From positions 1 through 64,000 of the forward strand of contig NZ_LIKT01000023.1 of the NCBI RefSeq assembly GCF_001294455.1: DNA of 64,000 nt. Direction: 5' to 3'. A model generated the notes under the pieces. That model made no database searches. It was not told where the DNA came from and worked only from the letters and a program-made list of their open reading frames with translations. How positions within the stretch are numbered: position 1 is the first letter of the stretch; the number at the start of each line of letters is the position of its first letter. This document shows positions 63,139-64,000 of this stretch, piece after piece. The position numbers were made by a program, and so were the translations under genes. This DNA comes from Phaeobacter sp. 11ANDIMAR09. Lineage in GTDB: Bacteria > Pseudomonadota > Alphaproteobacteria > Rhodobacterales > Rhodobacteraceae.

Positions 63139-63269
63139 ACTACCCGCCTTAGTGATCCTCCAATCAAAACAACGCAGCCCCACAGTGATCACGTTTCCTT
63201 CACCCCTGTTGCATGACCCCCTGCAGGCTTCCTACTGTTGCGACAGACGCCCTGCCCCAAGGAGCCACC

Positions 63270-64000
63270 ATGATTTTTATCGCCGACAACCAGCTCTTTT
63301 TGATCCTGGCCTGCTTTTGCATTGGCTTGGTCGGGACGGGGTTCTTGCTGCGCAAACCTGCGGGGCACCGGGCCTGGAAATTTGCCGATCTGGTCTGGGT
63401 TCTATTGGGCGGGATTGGTGCCCTCGCCGCTGTCATCGCCGGGATCTACACATCCGACAGCAGCCATCTGGAGCGCCAAATTGATGTGGCCTATGCCGCG
63501 ACATCCGCTTTTGACCGCGACGCCGCGCGGTTTCGCCTGCGCTTTTGCGACCCCGCCTATGACACGGATATTGCGGTGCTTTGTGAAAAGGTCGAATTCC
63601 TGTCTGCCTCGACCGCGGGCAATGCCGAGCTTCCTCTGTTCATTGCGGTCACGGATGAGGTCGCGCCGCTGCAGGGGATCTCCTTTCTGGCCGGCTCCAA
63701 CAGCGCGGCCCAGGAGATGACCGCCAAGGCCGCCACTGCCGATGCATTTGACCCGGATGCCTTTTTGATCTTTACCGCCCTGGATGAACCCACAGAAGCC
63801 GCAGTGGAAAACCTGCGCCGCCGGATCCCTACCATCGCAGGCGATTTTGTCATCCTGGCCCAGGCCTATGAGGATCTGATCGCCCAGATCCAGCGGCTAA
63901 AACAGGAATGGGACTATCTGCAAGACAATGCCTATATCTTGGTCCTGCAGCTTTTTGCTCTATGCTTGGTCGGCTTTGCTGCGCCGTTTCGGTTGGGAAA
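63270..64000 (+). CDS. Membrane protein of unknown function (cut by window end)
   Basis: At least 243 residues, running off the window end without a stop. Two hydrophobic segments near the N-terminus (LFLILACFCIGLVGTGFLL, ADLVWVLLGGIGALAAVIAG), a soluble stretch of about 160 residues with two cysteines (RFCDPAY, LCEKVEF), then a third (ILVLQLFALCLVGFAAPF) at the end. AAGGAGCC precedes ATG 63270. Family not recognised. GC content is back to that of the chromosome. Confidence 0.75.
   Translation, partial: MIFIADNQLFLILACFCIGLVGTGFLLRKPAGHRAWKFADLVWVLLGGIGALAAVIAGIYTSDSSHLERQIDVAYAATSAFDRDAARFRLRFCDPAYDTDIAVLCEKVEFLSASTAGNAELPLFIAVTDEVAPLQGISFLAGSNSAAQEMTAKAATADAFDPDAFLIFTALDEPTEAAVENLRRRIPTIAGDFVILAQAYEDLIAQIQRLKQEWDYLQDNAYILVLQLFALCLVGFAAPFRLG

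Overview
The window is a piece of the chromosome of a marine-type alphaproteobacterium, most likely a Rhodobacteraceae member of the Roseobacter group. The evidence is gene content and neighbourhoods: putR next to putA, a class I PHA locus with phaR, phasin, phaC and phaZ, a form II coxL-like gene, L/ODC-type decarboxylase, gamma-glutamyl-polyamine genes, sdhE and type I PPK2. The genome is GC-rich (about 60% by eye), with short intergenic gaps and many hairpin repeats. It is almost wholly protein coding. I see one tRNA, no rRNA and no CRISPR array.

Layout. 1-600: edge of an accessory region. A truncated IS3-type end and an AlpA-like excisionase/regulator gene abut the 3' side of a tRNA-Leu(UAA), a classic integration site. 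0.7-12.7 kb: housekeeping and catabolic genes: TPR protein, putR/putA, rhomboid protease, GFA protein, suhB, zinc-free reductase, double-GAF protein, metR/metF, PaaI thioesterase. 12.7-21.1 kb: a DUF2235 hydrolase overlapping an orphan molybdopterin hydroxylase large subunit, a PLP ornithine/lysine decarboxylase with a divergent Lrp regulator, then valS. 21.3-23.4 kb: DUF1330 gene, then a coupled TerB-TerB-PhnD-like operon. 23.5-31.9 kb: polar amino-acid ABC transporter followed by two glutamine-synthetase-like ligases, a class I amidotransferase and a DadA-type FAD oxidase. Together they look like a gamma-glutamyl polyamine/amine uptake and breakdown locus, with a shared TTTGATCAAA palindrome before two transcription units.

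32-39.8 kb: DegT aminotransferase, then the PHA locus. phaR, phasin and phaC point left and phaZ is divergent. Perfect CTGC-N3-GCAG PhaR-type operators stand before the phasin gene and phaC, and degenerate ones before phaR. An epimerase gene on the other strand is wedged inside the locus. 39.8-45.4 kb: two alpha/beta hydrolases, VOC protein, DUF4105 protein, thrS. 45.6-48.35 kb: a complete bufferin-type RiPP operon (DUF2282 precursor, DUF692 MNIO enzyme, DUF2063 partner, DoxX membrane protein). 48.4-54.7 kb: ArsC/Spx-like protein, cold-shock protein, thyA-folA, gloA, MarR regulator, sdhE, XRE regulator, aspartate aminotransferase. 54.7-60 kb: MATE pump, PPK2, hydrolase, HD-domain protein, CMD-family protein. 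60-64 kb: parE, overlapped at its 3' end by a clearly AT-rich gene of unknown function with a C-terminal membrane helix (a likely foreign gene), then a cluster of hairpin repeats and a membrane protein cut by the window end.

Most function calls rest on motifs and family knowledge; the boundaries of regulatory sites are my own reading of dyads and have not been computed.
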